From assembly GCF_004342485.1 (NCBI RefSeq), contig NZ_SMBU01000003.1, positions 1-64,000 of the forward strand: a DNA stretch of 64,000 nucleotides, written 5' to 3'. This stretch comes from Roseateles saccharophilus (GTDB lineage Bacteria > Pseudomonadota > Gammaproteobacteria > Burkholderiales > Burkholderiaceae_C). Both the position numbers and the translations under genes were made by a program. The notes beneath the pieces are model-generated. The model ran no database searches. It was not told the origin of the DNA and worked only from the letters and a program-made list of their open reading frames with translations. Each line of letters opens with the position of its first letter. Position 1 is the first letter of the stretch. Shown in pieces: positions 9,603 to 18,401 of the stretch.

Positions 9603-11993
9603 TCACGCCCGCGCCAGCAGCAGACGCGACAGGGCCGGGATCATCACGACGGCGCCGACCATGTTCCAGACGAACATGAAGGCCAGCAGCACGCCCATGT
9701 CGGCCTGGAACTTGATCGGGCTGAGTGCCCAGGTCGCCACGCCGGCTGCCAGGGTCACGCCCACCAGCACCACCACCTTGCCGGTGAACTGCAGCGAGCG
9801 ACGGTAGGCCTGGGCCAGCGGCACGCCGGCGCGCTGCTGGGCCAGCTGGACCGACAGCAGGTAGAGGGCGTAGTCCACGCCGATGCCCACGCCCAGCGCG
9901 ATCACCGGCAGCGTGGCCACCTTGACGCCTATGCCCAGGGCCACCATCAGCGCCTCGCAGAGCACCGAGGTCACGACCAGGGGCACCACCGCGACGACGA
10001 CGGCGCGCCAGCTGCGGAAGGTGACGAAGGCCAGCACGATGACGGCGGCATAGACCAGCAGAAGCATCTGTTCCCAGGCCTTGCGCACGACGATGTTGGT
10101 GGCGGCCTCGATGCCGGCGCTGCCCGCCGCCAGCAGGAACTGCCGGTCGTCGCTGCCATGGGCCTTGGCGAAGCCGTCGGCCACGGCTACGACGCGGTCC
10201 AGCGTGTGCGCGCGATGGTCGGACAGGTAGGCGATGACGGGCATCACCGAGCAGTCGTTGTTGAACAGGTCGGGGTTGTTGACGCTGGCCTGCTGGGCGC
10301 CGTAGTTCAGCACGTCCTGGTTGCGCGCAATGGCCAGCCACTTGGGCGAGCCCTCGTTGCTGCCGGCGGTGATCTGGCGCACCGCGTTGGCCAGGCTCAG
10401 CGTGGTCTGCACGCCGTCGACCTGCTGCAGCGACCAAGCCAGGCGGTCGGCCTCGACCAGGGTCTCGTACTTCAGGCAGCCCTCCTTGGGCGTCTTCACG
10501 ATGACGGCGAAGCTGTCGCTGGAGAGCGTGTAGTGCGAGGTGATGTAGGCGTTGTCGCGGTTGTAGCGGCTGTCGGCGCGCAGCTCGGGGGCGCCGGGGT
10601 CGAGGTCGCCGATGGCCAGCCGGGTGCTGGCGGCATAGCCGCCGGCCAGCAGCAGGCCCGAGCCGATCAGCGTCAGGTGGGCCCAGCGCGGCTCGACGAA
10701 GCGCGCCAGCAGCGCGAAGAGGCGGTTGAAGCCACGGTTCTGGCCGGCCTCGCTGTCGGCCGCCAGCGTGCGCGCCGCGGCGGCGTCGCTGACACCGACA
10801 TAGCTCAGCAGCACCGGCAGCAGGATGAGGTTGGTGAAGATCAGCACCGCCACGCCCAGGCTGGCGGTCAGGGCCAGGTCCTTGATGACGGCGATGTCGA
10901 TCACCATCAGCACCGCGAAGCCGACGGCGTCGGCCAGCAGCGCCGTCAGGCCGGCCAGGAACAGGCGGCGGAAGGTGTAGCGCGCCGCCACCAGGCGGTG
11001 CGCGCCCTGGGCGATGTCCTGCATGATGCCGTTCATCTTCTGCGCGCCGTGGCTGACGCCGATGGCGAAGACGAGGAAGGGCACGAGGATGGAATAGGGG
11101 TCGAGCTCGAAGCCCAGGCCGGCCACCAGGCCGAGCTGCCAGACCACCGCCACCAGCGAGCAGGCCATCACCAGTGCGGTGGAGCGCAGGCAGCGGGTGT
11201 AGAGCCAGATGATGGCGGCGGCGATGGCCGCGGCCAGGCCGAAGTAGATCGCCACCTGCATCAGCCCGTCGATCAGGTCGCCGACTAGCTTGGCGAAACC
11301 AATCACCTCGATGCGGACCGCACCGCCGGCCTCGGCGCGGCTGCGGATGGCCTCGATGGCGTGCGACAGCGCGCGGATGTCGAGGCGCTGGCCGGTGGTC
11401 GGGTCGGTGTCTAGCAGGGGCACGACCAGCATGCTGGAGCGGAAGTCGTTGCCAACCAGGCTGCCGACGATGCCGGCGCGCGCGATGTTGGCGCGCAGCT
11501 GCTCGGTGGCGGCGGGCGAGCCGTCGTAGTTGTCCGGCATCACCGGGCCGCCGCGGAAGCCCTCCTCGGTCACCTCGTTCCAACGCACGCCGGGCGCCCA
11601 CAGCGACTTGACCCAGGCGCGGTCCACGCCGGGGGTCAGGAAGATCTCGTCGTGGATCTTCTTCAGCGTCTGCTGGTAGGCCGGGTCGAACAGGTCGCCA
11701 TGCGGGTTCTCCACGACGATGCGCAGCGCATTGCCGAGGCCGCGCAGCTCGCCCCGGTTCTCCAGGTAGTTCTGGATGAAGGGATGGCTGCGCGGGATCA
11801 TCTTCTCGAAGCTGGCCGAGAGGCTGAGCCGGGTCACGGCCAGCGTGCCCAGCAGCAGCGTCACGAGGGCGCAGGCCAGCAGCACCCAGCCGCGGTGGTT
11901 GAAGACGGCGCGCTCGAGCAGCGAGCCCGACTGCCGGTCGAAGCCTTCCAGGCTGGCGGGCGCCTCGGCGGCGGGGGCGGAGATCGCATGCAT
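9603..11993 (-). CDS. RND-superfamily (MMPL-type) envelope transporter
   Basis: A 796-residue inner-membrane protein with the RND/MMPL layout. One N-terminal helix (about residues 35-55) is followed by a large periplasmic domain, a block of helices around 240-400, a second periplasmic domain and a final helix block from about 640 to the end. The segment FEKMIPRSHPFIQNYLENRGEL is typical of the MMPL branch, which moves lipids and other hydrophobic compounds. It ends a four-gene minus-strand operon after DUF1302, DUF1329 and YCF48-like genes. This combination recurs in many proteobacteria beside lipid or hydrocarbon catabolism genes. The cargo is unknown. It starts 11 bp after the YCF48-like stop. 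Confidence 0.88.
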   Translation of the reverse strand: MHAISAPAAEAPASLEGFDRQSGSLLERAVFNHRGWVLLACALVTLLLGTLAVTRLSLSASFEKMIPRSHPFIQNYLENRGELRGLGNALRIVVENPHGDLFDPAYQQTLKKIHDEIFLTPGVDRAWVKSLWAPGVRWNEVTEEGFRGGPVMPDNYDGSPAATEQLRANIARAGIVGSLVGNDFRSSMLVVPLLDTDPTTGQRLDIRALSHAIEAIRSRAEAGGAVRIEVIGFAKLVGDLIDGLMQVAIYFGLAAAIAAAIIWLYTRCLRSTALVMACSLVAVVWQLGLVAGLGFELDPYSILVPFLVFAIGVSHGAQKMNGIMQDIAQGAHRLVAARYTFRRLFLAGLTALLADAVGFAVLMVIDIAVIKDLALTASLGVAVLIFTNLILLPVLLSYVGVSDAAAARTLAADSEAGQNRGFNRLFALLARFVEPRWAHLTLIGSGLLLAGGYAASTRLAIGDLDPGAPELRADSRYNRDNAYITSHYTLSSDSFAVIVKTPKEGCLKYETLVEADRLAWSLQQVDGVQTTLSLANAVRQITAGSNEGSPKWLAIARNQDVLNYGAQQASVNNPDLFNNDCSVMPVIAYLSDHRAHTLDRVVAVADGFAKAHGSDDRQFLLAAGSAGIEAATNIVVRKAWEQMLLLVYAAVIVLAFVTFRSWRAVVVAVVPLVVTSVLCEALMVALGIGVKVATLPVIALGVGIGVDYALYLLSVQLAQQRAGVPLAQAYRRSLQFTGKVVVLVGVTLAAGVATWALSPIKFQADMGVLLAFMFVWNMVGAVVMIPALSRLLLARA

Positions 11994-12004
11994 GGGCAGG
12001 CTCT

Positions 12005-12964
12005 TCAGGACAGGTTCAGGGAGCTGACGCCGCGCGGGCCGGCCAGCACCAGGCTGCCGTTGGCGGCGCAGGCCACGGCGGCGGCGGGCTGGGGGCGCTC
12101 GACCTTGAGCGGCGTGAAGCTGGCGCCGGCGTCGCTGCTGACCAGCACATGGCCGGCCTGGCTGACGATGACGAAGCGGCCTCGCGCGTCGACGGCGCCG
12201 GCGGTCAGACCGACCGCGAGACCGGTCTCGACACCCTGCCAGCTGCGCCCACCGTCGGTGCTGCGCACGACATGGCCGCGCAGGCCGTGGGCGAGCACGG
12301 CGCGCTCGTCGCCGACCAGGCCGAACAGCGTGCCCGCATAGGGGCTGGCGAGGGCCGTGAAGCCGGCGCCGTCCTGGCGCAGCAGCAGTCCCTGCTCGCC
12401 GGCCAGGTAGAGGGCACCACCGACGCGGCGCACCGCGTAGAGGTGCAGGCCCTTGGGGTTGTCGGCCAGCGTGGGTTCGTTGCGCCAGCTGCGGCCACCG
12501 TCGGCCGTGTGCAGCAACGTGCCGAAGGCGCCGACCGCATAGCCGCGCGACCCGTCGTCGAACCAGACGTCCAGCAGCGGGTTCTCGGCGCCCTGGGGGC
12601 CGAGCTGGCGGCCGTCGAACTGGCGGCTCCAGCGCCGGCCGCCGTCGCTGCTGGCCAGCACCACGCCGTCGTGGCCCACGGCCCAGCCGCGCTGCGGCGT
12701 CGGGAAATGCACGGCGACCAGGTCGGAGCTGACCGGCACCTCGGCCTGGGCCCAGGTCTTGCCGACGTCATCGCTGGTCAGTACATGGCCGCGCTGCCCC
12801 ACCGCGACGAGGCGGGGGCCGGCCCAGGCCAGGCCGTTGAGCAGGGCCTTGGCGGCCAGGCGGCTGGCCAGGGCCGGCGTGTCCAGCAGGTCGACGAAGC
12901 CGGCGGCGCGGGCAACGGCCACCGGCAACAGGGCCGCAGCGAGCAGGCAGCGCCGTTTCATCAC
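12005..12964 (-). CDS. YCF48-like beta-propeller protein
   Basis: A 319-residue exported protein. The signal peptide is KRRCLLAAALLPVAVARAAG, and the mature part holds at least five Asp-box/BNR-type repeats of the form S-x-D-G-G-x-x-W (LTSDDVGKTW, LASSDGGRRW, LHTADGGRSW, VRSTDGGRSW, LVSSDAGASF). This is the fold of the photosystem II assembly factor YCF48 and of sialidase-like propellers, here without any photosynthetic meaning. It probably acts as a periplasmic scaffold or chaperone for the neighbouring RND transporter or outer-membrane protein. It lies 9 bp after DUF1329 and 11 bp before the RND gene. Confidence 0.85.
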   Translation of the reverse strand: MMKRRCLLAAALLPVAVARAAGFVDLLDTPALASRLAAKALLNGLAWAGPRLVAVGQRGHVLTSDDVGKTWAQAEVPVSSDLVAVHFPTPQRGWAVGHDGVVLASSDGGRRWSRQFDGRQLGPQGAENPLLDVWFDDGSRGYAVGAFGTLLHTADGGRSWRNEPTLADNPKGLHLYAVRRVGGALYLAGEQGLLLRQDGAGFTALASPYAGTLFGLVGDERAVLAHGLRGHVVRSTDGGRSWQGVETGLAVGLTAGAVDARGRFVIVSQAGHVLVSSDAGASFTPLKVERPQPAAAVACAANGSLVLAGPRGVSSLNLS

Positions 12965-12973
12965 AACCTCACT

Positions 12974-14323
12974 TCAGCGGACACCGGAGCCGGCCAGCGC
13001 GTCGGCAGTCCACTCGCGCTCGGGCAGGGGCTTGGTGTGGCGCACACCACCGGTCTCGGCGATCAGGCCGGTCAACGAGTACTGGCGCGACACCAAGTCG
13101 TAGTGGCCGAACATGTCGGTGTAGGGCGCGGGCAGGTCATAGCTCGGCGCGTTGTAGGCGAAGCCGGTGCGGTAGAGCTGGCCGCGGGCGTCGTACTCGT
13201 CGCTGGCCAGGGCCGCCCAGGAGTCCTCGTCGATGTAGAAGGTGCGCTTGGCGTAGATGTGGCGCTTGCCTTCCTTCAGCGTCGCCTCGACCACCCAGAC
13301 GCGGTGCAGCTCCCAGCGCACCAGGTCGGGGTTGAGGTGGTTGGGCTTGACCAGGTCGTCCTGCTTGGCCTGGTAGACCGCCGCATAGTCGTTGTAGGGG
13401 ACGAACATCTCCTTCTTGCCGACCAGCTTGAAGTCGTAGCGGTCCATGGACCCGGTGAAGATGAAGCTGTCGTCGAAGGTGGTCGAGCCGGCGGTGCCGG
13501 GGTTGGGCGTGTCGAAGGCCAGATCGGGCGCGACCTTGACGCGGCGCTGGCCGGGCAGATAGGTCCAGGCGCGGCGGTCGCGCGTGCCGATGTCCAGCGG
13601 GTCGATGATCATCAGCGCCTCGCCGGCGCGGCGGGCCGGGCCGCTGTAGGTGATCTTGATCTTCCAGTAGACCTCGGAGCTGGGCTTGCTGTTGTCCCAG
13701 TAGGGGTACTCCTGGACGCTGGTGCCCTCGGTGGCCAGCGTGGCACGGCCGTTGGCGTCGACTGCGACATTACGGTACTTGGCTTCGTAGCTCTGACCGT
13801 TAAAGCGCATCAGGTGGTTCCACATCACCTCATTGCCCGTCTTGGGGATGGGGAAGGGAAAGCCGGCATGCGCGCCCTCGATGGAGCGGCCCTCGTTGAG
13901 GGTCTTGGCCTTCAGCGCGTTCCTGGCCGTGTTCTCGTAGACCCACTTGGGGAAGGCCACGCTGCGCTGGGTCGGGTAGACGTCGATGCGGTAGCTGGGG
14001 TATTTCTGCAACAGGGCCTTGGTGCCCTCGGTGAGCTGACCGGTGTGGGCCGCCATGTTCTTCGCGTCGATCTGCAGCCGCGGCTTGTCGCCGGCGAAGG
14101 GGTTGGGGCGGATGCCGTCGCCGGGCTTGAAGCCGGTCGGCGCCGTGGTGTTGCCGCCGGTCCAGGCCGGGATGCTGCCGTCCTTGTTGCCGGCCTTCTC
14201 GGCGCCTACGGGGGTCAGCGTGGCGCCCAGGGCCTTGGCCTCGTCGGCCGAGACGGCCGCCGACGCCGCGGCGGTGAGGCTGGCTGCGATCAGCCCGGCG
14301 AGCAGTTGGATCTTGGTGTTCAT
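12974..14323 (-). CDS. DUF1329 outer-membrane-associated lipoprotein-like protein
   Basis: A 449-residue exported protein of the DUF1329 family, which shares the LolB/LolA-like fold of lipid-handling proteins. The start MNTKIQLLAGLIAASLTAAA gives a standard signal peptide. Family blocks include NPFAGDKPRLQIDAKN, RRAWTYLPGQRRVKVAPDL and SDEYDARGQLYRTGF. The longer open frame upstream is out-of-frame DUF1302 sequence, so ATG 14323 is the start. DUF1329 genes almost always sit beside DUF1302 and an RND transporter, as here (11 bp after DUF1302). A role in carrying a hydrophobic molecule between transporter and outer-membrane protein is likely but unproven. Confidence 0.87.
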   Translation of the reverse strand: MNTKIQLLAGLIAASLTAAASAAVSADEAKALGATLTPVGAEKAGNKDGSIPAWTGGNTTAPTGFKPGDGIRPNPFAGDKPRLQIDAKNMAAHTGQLTEGTKALLQKYPSYRIDVYPTQRSVAFPKWVYENTARNALKAKTLNEGRSIEGAHAGFPFPIPKTGNEVMWNHLMRFNGQSYEAKYRNVAVDANGRATLATEGTSVQEYPYWDNSKPSSEVYWKIKITYSGPARRAGEALMIIDPLDIGTRDRRAWTYLPGQRRVKVAPDLAFDTPNPGTAGSTTFDDSFIFTGSMDRYDFKLVGKKEMFVPYNDYAAVYQAKQDDLVKPNHLNPDLVRWELHRVWVVEATLKEGKRHIYAKRTFYIDEDSWAALASDEYDARGQLYRTGFAYNAPSYDLPAPYTDMFGHYDLVSRQYSLTGLIAETGGVRHTKPLPEREWTADALAGSGVR

Positions 14324-14334
14324 GCGGCCCTCGC

Positions 14335-16029
14335 TCAGAAGGTGGCCTTGAAGGTCAGGCTGACGAAGCCCCGGTCCTTCAGGAAAGTGGTGAAGCCGTT
14401 CTGCGACGTGACCGCGGTCCCGTTGTCGCGATAGCGGCCAAGGTAGTCGATGTACTTCAGATCGAAGCGGTATTTCTGCTGCACGTCGGCCGACAGGCCG
14501 AGGCTGAAGTTGCCCAGGCCCTCGTTGCCACCGAAGGTGACGGCCGAGTTGCCCTTGAGGCCGATGGCATAGGTCAGGGGCGCCGACAGGTCCACGCCCG
14601 GCACGACCTGGAACCAGCTCGGCGTGAAGCCGAGGCCGATGCCGACATAGTCCTTGGTGGCGCAGCCGTCCCATTTGTCCCAGTTGCGCAGGCGCGTGGT
14701 GCCGTTGGCCAGGCAGGGCGCATAGCCGACCGCGTTGAACAGGTTGGCGCCGCTGCGCACCTTGCTCCAGCTCGAATACTGCAGCTCGCCGGCCCAGCTC
14801 GCGGCGTCGAACAGCGGCGTGCGCGAGATCGTGCCGAGCAGGTTGACCAGCGCATGCCAGGTGTCGCCGCGCGGGCCCTTGGTCTGGCCGGGATCGGGCA
14901 GGCCGATGGCGACGCCCAGGGTCTGCGAGTTCAGCGGCGTGTTGCGCCGCTGCGAGACCTCGGCACCGAGGCTGACGCCGCCGATGTTCTTGGCCAGGCT
15001 GATGCCGAACAGCTTGACGTGGTCGGCATAGATCAGGTTGTAGCGGCTGCCGGCGGGCGGCAGCTGGGTCAGCAGCGTCTGGGGCATCTTGTCGGCGAAG
15101 TCGCGCCAGTAGAAGCCGAGCGTGCCGTCCAGCCAGTTCGGGCTCCAGCGCGCCGCCAGGCCCCATTCGCCGCGGTCCCGGGGCCGCACGGCGTCGCCGC
15201 GCTTGGCAAAGCCCAGGGCGGCCGACAGGTATTGGCGGTCCGGCCCGTTGAAGACGAAGTCGACCGGGCCGAGATAGGTGCCGCCCTCGGGATAGCGGGC
15301 CGACTCCCATTGCAGCGCATAGGTCGCGGCCAGCGACAGCGTGTCGGCCACCTGGGCCTGCGCCGAGAGCTGGTCGATCGGGCGGAACAGCTCCTTGGCC
15401 TCGACGCCCGGTGTGGCAAAGCCCTTCTGCAGGTCCAGCGGGCTTTGCGCATAGGCGACGCTGTGCATATGGCCGCCGAGCAGCAGGGACTCGCCCCAGT
15501 AGACGCTGTGGCGGCCGAGCTTGACCGAGACCGGCACGTCGCCGGCGTCGAAGCCGGTGAACGCGAAGGCATCCAGGATCTCGCCGGTGCCGCCGCGGTA
15601 GAGCCGCTTGATGGTCGAGCTGTACTGGTTGCCCACATAGCTCGGGATGGCGGCGAAGGGCGCATTGGGGTTCGATCGGCTGCTGCTGCCATAGGCGGCA
15701 TCGCCCCAGGCCGCCGCGCTCAGGCGCACGCCGCTGCGTTTCTTGTAGACCACGTCGAACTCCGACAGCAGGTCCAGGCGCTTGGCGACCATGTCGCCCT
15801 TGTCGAAGCTGTAGTCGCCCTCGTCGGCGATCACCGTGTTGGCGATCTTGGGATCGCGCCCCTCGACGCGCCAGCCGAGGTTGACGCGCACGGTGTTGTC
15901 CCAGCGGACGCTGACATCGGGGTTGCCGGTGTTGATCTCGAAGGCCCCGGCCGGCAGGGCCAGGAACAGGGTCGCGGCAGCCAGGGTCAGCGGCGCGAGT
16001 GCGAACGGGTGATGCGCAGGTCGTCTCAC
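14335..16029 (-). CDS. DUF1302 outer-membrane beta-barrel protein
   Basis: A 564-residue exported protein of the DUF1302 family, predicted to form an outer-membrane barrel. The N terminus RRPAHHPFALAPLTLAAATL leads into a signal peptide cleaved after LPAGAFE. The mature part starts FEINTGNPDVSVRWDNTVRVNLG, and the C terminus ends in a terminal Phe (SLTFKATF), as expected for BAM substrates. The start is GTG at 16029, set by the CGGAGAC ribosome site five bases upstream; further upstream the frame is not family-like. It is the first gene of the DUF1302-DUF1329-YCF48-RND operon. Confidence 0.87.
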   Translation of the reverse strand: MRRPAHHPFALAPLTLAAATLFLALPAGAFEINTGNPDVSVRWDNTVRVNLGWRVEGRDPKIANTVIADEGDYSFDKGDMVAKRLDLLSEFDVVYKKRSGVRLSAAAWGDAAYGSSSRSNPNAPFAAIPSYVGNQYSSTIKRLYRGGTGEILDAFAFTGFDAGDVPVSVKLGRHSVYWGESLLLGGHMHSVAYAQSPLDLQKGFATPGVEAKELFRPIDQLSAQAQVADTLSLAATYALQWESARYPEGGTYLGPVDFVFNGPDRQYLSAALGFAKRGDAVRPRDRGEWGLAARWSPNWLDGTLGFYWRDFADKMPQTLLTQLPPAGSRYNLIYADHVKLFGISLAKNIGGVSLGAEVSQRRNTPLNSQTLGVAIGLPDPGQTKGPRGDTWHALVNLLGTISRTPLFDAASWAGELQYSSWSKVRSGANLFNAVGYAPCLANGTTRLRNWDKWDGCATKDYVGIGLGFTPSWFQVVPGVDLSAPLTYAIGLKGNSAVTFGGNEGLGNFSLGLSADVQQKYRFDLKYIDYLGRYRDNGTAVTSQNGFTTFLKDRGFVSLTFKATF

Positions 16030-16410
16030 GTTGTCTCCGTTTGTATGGGTGTCCTCACGGCCTCTTTTCGGGGCTCGTGAAGGCTGGATCAGCGTAGGAA
16101 ATTCTGCGAACCGGGGAGGCCCCCAGCCCCCCTCTTGACAGGGGGGAGGTCGGCGCGGCAAACCCGCCCACCGTGACCCCAAGGCGACAGGTCGGGCGCG
16201 CCGCCTTCCTCGTTCAAACCGCAGCCTGCCAGGTCTGCCGGCGGAGGGCCCGTGGGCTTCGCTCGCGGCAGGCAGCTGCGCGGCGGAATCCGCGAGCACG
16301 AGGCCAGGGACACCGGCGCGGCATCGCATGCAAGGCCAGTTCGGCTTGAGTCAGCGGGATGCGGCAGCGTGCGCTCTCATGAGCGGTGCAGTCGACGCTT
16401 GTCGGAAACG
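16030..16410. other. Gene-poor region upstream of the DUF1302 operon
   Basis: No convincing protein gene is present; the short frames here show no family features. The region must hold the promoter of the DUF1302 operon (minus strand). It has a C-rich/G-rich hairpin around 16126-16147 (CCCCCCT, short loop, AGGGGGG) with an internal TTGACA on the plus strand. A plus-strand terminator follows at 16411, so a small transcript from this region is possible. Confidence 0.4.
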
Positions 16411-16438
16411 GCTCTGTCCCAGAGCCCGTTTTTTTTGC
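16411..16438 (+). terminator. Rho-independent terminator, plus strand
   Basis: A stem GGCTCTG/CAGAGCC with a three-base loop is followed by CG and a run of eight T on the plus strand. In the reverse direction no U-run follows the stem, so it acts on plus-strand transcripts. No plus-strand gene ends here, which makes it an orphan terminator or the 3' end of an unannotated small RNA. Confidence 0.7.
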
Positions 16439-16465
16439 TCGCATGAGCAGCAAGCGATGGCGCAA

Positions 16466-16492
16466 AAAGCAAACCCGGCTGGCGCCGGGTTC
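16466..16492 (-). terminator. Rho-independent terminator of the tRNA-Val operon
   Basis: On the minus strand a perfect 8-bp stem AACCCGGC/GCCGGGTT with loop GCCA is followed by TGCTTTTTG. It lies 17 bp beyond the CCA end of the distal tRNA-Val, so it ends the tRNA transcript. Confidence 0.8.
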
Positions 16493-16508
16493 TTGTGGAG
16501 TCCTTGAT

Positions 16509-16583
16509 TGGTGGGCGGTGCAGGTTTCGAACCTGCGACCCCCACAGTGTGAATGTGGTGCTCTACCCCTGAGCTAACCGCCC
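16509..16583 (-). tRNA. tRNA-Val (CAC)
   Basis: The reverse strand folds as a 75-nt tRNA with encoded CCA. The acceptor is GGGCGGT/ACCGCCC, the D arm GCTC/GAGC, the anticodon stem CCACA/TGTGG around TTCACAC (anticodon CAC) and the T arm GCAGG-TTCGAAA-CCTGC. It reads GUG codons. It is the downstream member of a pair that share acceptor and D arms but differ in anticodon stem and T stem. Confidence 0.95.
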
Positions 16584-16671
16584 AATCAAAAACTGCCTTG
16601 GCCTATATTTGGCCTACCCGACCAGCCGCGCATTCAGGATCCACTTCGAGCCCTCGCTTTGAAAGGACACC

Positions 16672-16746
16672 TGGTGGGCGGTACAGGGTTCGAACCTGTG
16701 ACCCCTGCCGTGTGAAGGCAGTGCTCTACCGCTGAGCTAACCGCCC
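16672..16746 (-). tRNA. tRNA-Val (CAC)
   Basis: A 75-nt tRNA on the minus strand with encoded CCA. The acceptor is GGGCGGT/ACCGCCC, the anticodon arm CTGCC-TTCACAC-GGCAG (anticodon CAC) and the T arm ACAGG-TTCGAAC-CCTGT. It is the promoter-proximal copy, 88 bp before the second tRNA-Val and 33 bp after the dnaQ stop on the same strand. Confidence 0.95.
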
Positions 16747-16779
16747 TGATTGCACCCTGGCTTTCCGGGAAGCCCGCGA

Positions 16780-17508
16780 TTATGCCACGGGTTCGGCGGG
16801 TTCCAATGTTCGCCACTTGCAGGCGCCGCCGGCAGCCTTGTCGAGCTCGACCAGCAGCTTGGCATGGGCCTCGGCCTCGGCCGCGTCGGCCCGCAGTACC
16901 GGCAGCTCGAAGCGCCTCAGGTCCACGGCCTCGAAGGACGCGTGGGCGTCACCACCGCCGGCGTCGCCATGGTCGTCCATCAGCAGCGCGTCCTGGCCGC
17001 GCGTCAGGCGGATGTAGACATCGGCCAGCAGTTCGGCGTCGAGCAGCGCGCCGTGCAGCACGCGCTTGGTGTTGTCCACCTCGAGGCGGCGGCACAGCGC
17101 GTCCAGCGAGTTGGCCTTGCCGGGGAAGAGGTCGCGCGCCATCAGCAGCGTGTCGCGCACGCCACTCACATGGTCGGTCAGCACGCCGCGCCTGAGACGG
17201 CGCAACTCGGCGTTGATGAAGCCGATATCGAAGGGCGCGTTGTGGATGACGAGCTCGGCACCGGCCAGGAAGGCGAGCAGCTGGTCGACGATCTCGGCGA
17301 ACTTGGGCTTGTCGGACAGGAATTCTTCCGTCAGCCCGTGCACCCGCAGCGCGTCCTCGTGGCTGGCGCGCTCGGGGTTGATGTAGAGGTGCAGGTTGTT
17401 GCCGGTGAGCTGGCGGTTGACCATCTCCACGCAGCCGACCTCGATGATGCGGTCGCCCTTGTCGGCCTCCAGGCCGGTGGTTTCGGTGTCGAAGAAAATC
17501 TGTCTCAT
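16780..17508 (-). CDS. dnaQ: DNA polymerase III epsilon subunit, 3'-5' proofreading exonuclease
   Basis: A 242-residue DEDDh exonuclease. Exo I is FFDTETTGLEA at the N terminus (Asp8, Glu10), Exo II is HNAPFDIGFINAEL, and Exo III is HGALLDAELLADVY with the catalytic His and Asp, so the proofreading site is complete. The C-terminal part beyond the exonuclease domain is the region that contacts the alpha subunit. It excises misincorporated nucleotides in the replisome. The gene starts 3 bp after the lgt stop, so the two are probably co-transcribed, with the tRNA-Val genes downstream. Confidence 0.95.
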   Translation of the reverse strand: MRQIFFDTETTGLEADKGDRIIEVGCVEMVNRQLTGNNLHLYINPERASHEDALRVHGLTEEFLSDKPKFAEIVDQLLAFLAGAELVIHNAPFDIGFINAELRRLRRGVLTDHVSGVRDTLLMARDLFPGKANSLDALCRRLEVDNTKRVLHGALLDAELLADVYIRLTRGQDALLMDDHGDAGGGDAHASFEAVDLRRFELPVLRADAAEAEAHAKLLVELDKAAGGACKWRTLEPAEPVA

Positions 17509-17511
17509 CGC

Positions 17512-18333
17512 TCAGCCCGCGGGCCTCTCGTTGCGCCTGGTAGCCCAGGCAAAGAGGGCGATACCGCCGACGATCATCGGCACGCACAGCCACTGCCCCA
17601 TGCTGAGGCCGGTGCGAGCGGCGAACTCCATCAGGAAGGCATCCGGCTCGCGGAAGTATTCGGCCGCAAAGCGCAACACGCCGTAGCCGATCAGGAACAC
17701 GCCCGAGATCTGGCCCGTCGCGCGCGGCTTGCGCGCGTAGAACCACAGGACGATGAAGAGTAGCAGGCCCTCGCCGGCCGCCTGGTAGAGCTGCGACGGA
17801 TGCCGGGCGAAGCCGGCGGGATCGTTGGCCTGCGGAAAGATCATCGCCCACGGCAGGTCGGCCGGCGCCTGGCGCCCCCAGAGCTCGCCGTTGATGAAAT
17901 TGCCCAGGCGCACCGAGACGATGCCGGTCGGCACGCAGGGCGCGATCAGGTCAGACACCTCGAAGAAGCCGCGACTGCGCCGGCGGCCAAACAGGAAGAG
18001 GCCGAGCAGCACGCCCAGCAGCCCGCCATGGAAGGACATGCCGCCCTTCCAGACCGCGAACACCTCCAGCAGATGATCGATGTAGTAGTCGGGCTTGTAG
18101 AACAGGCAATAGCCCAGCCGCCCGCCCAGCACGACGCCGAGCACGCCGTAGAACAGCACATCGTCCACGTCCTGCTTGGTCCAGCCCACGGCGGCATGCT
18201 GGGGCATGCGCGCGCGGCGGCCGGCCAGCCACAGGAAAAGGCCGAAGGCAATCAGGTAGGTGATGCCGTACCAATGGATACCCCCCGAGCCGATGTGGAT
18301 GGCGATGGGGTCGAACTGGGGATGGACCAGCAT
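17512..18333 (-). CDS. lgt: Prolipoprotein diacylglyceryl transferase
   Basis: A 273-residue inner-membrane enzyme that moves diacylglycerol from phosphatidylglycerol to the lipobox cysteine of prolipoproteins, the first step of lipoprotein maturation. The signature blocks are present: [27 protein letters not shown] and [14 protein letters not shown], with about seven membrane helices. The ATG at 18333 gives the usual family start ([15 protein letters not shown]); a TTG two codons upstream is also open. It sits directly upstream of dnaQ. Confidence 0.95.
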   Translation of the reverse strand: MLVHPQFDPIAIHIGSGGIHWYGITYLIAFGLFLWLAGRRARMPQHAAVGWTKQDVDDVLFYGVLGVVLGGRLGYCLFYKPDYYIDHLLEVFAVWKGGMSFHGGLLGVLLGLFLFGRRRSRGFFEVSDLIAPCVPTGIVSVRLGNFINGELWGRQAPADLPWAMIFPQANDPAGFARHPSQLYQAAGEGLLLFIVLWFYARKPRATGQISGVFLIGYGVLRFAAEYFREPDAFLMEFAARTGLSMGQWLCVPMIVGGIALFAWATRRNERPAG

Positions 18334-18401
18334 GCTCAATCAGGGAAGCAGGAAGCGGCCGGCATCATAGCTAGCCCCCTCCCCGCCCCGCGGCCGCCCA
18401 C

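Noticed and set aside
9162-11288. A 708-codon plus-strand frame running out of the Bug receptor region
   Set aside because: Most of it is antisense to the RND transporter and has low-complexity shadow composition, with no domain or signal.
16509-16746. tRNA-Val pair considered as an integration hotspot
   Set aside because: No integrase gene or duplicated tRNA 3' end is present. The spacing and terminator fit an ordinary tRNA operon after dnaQ.
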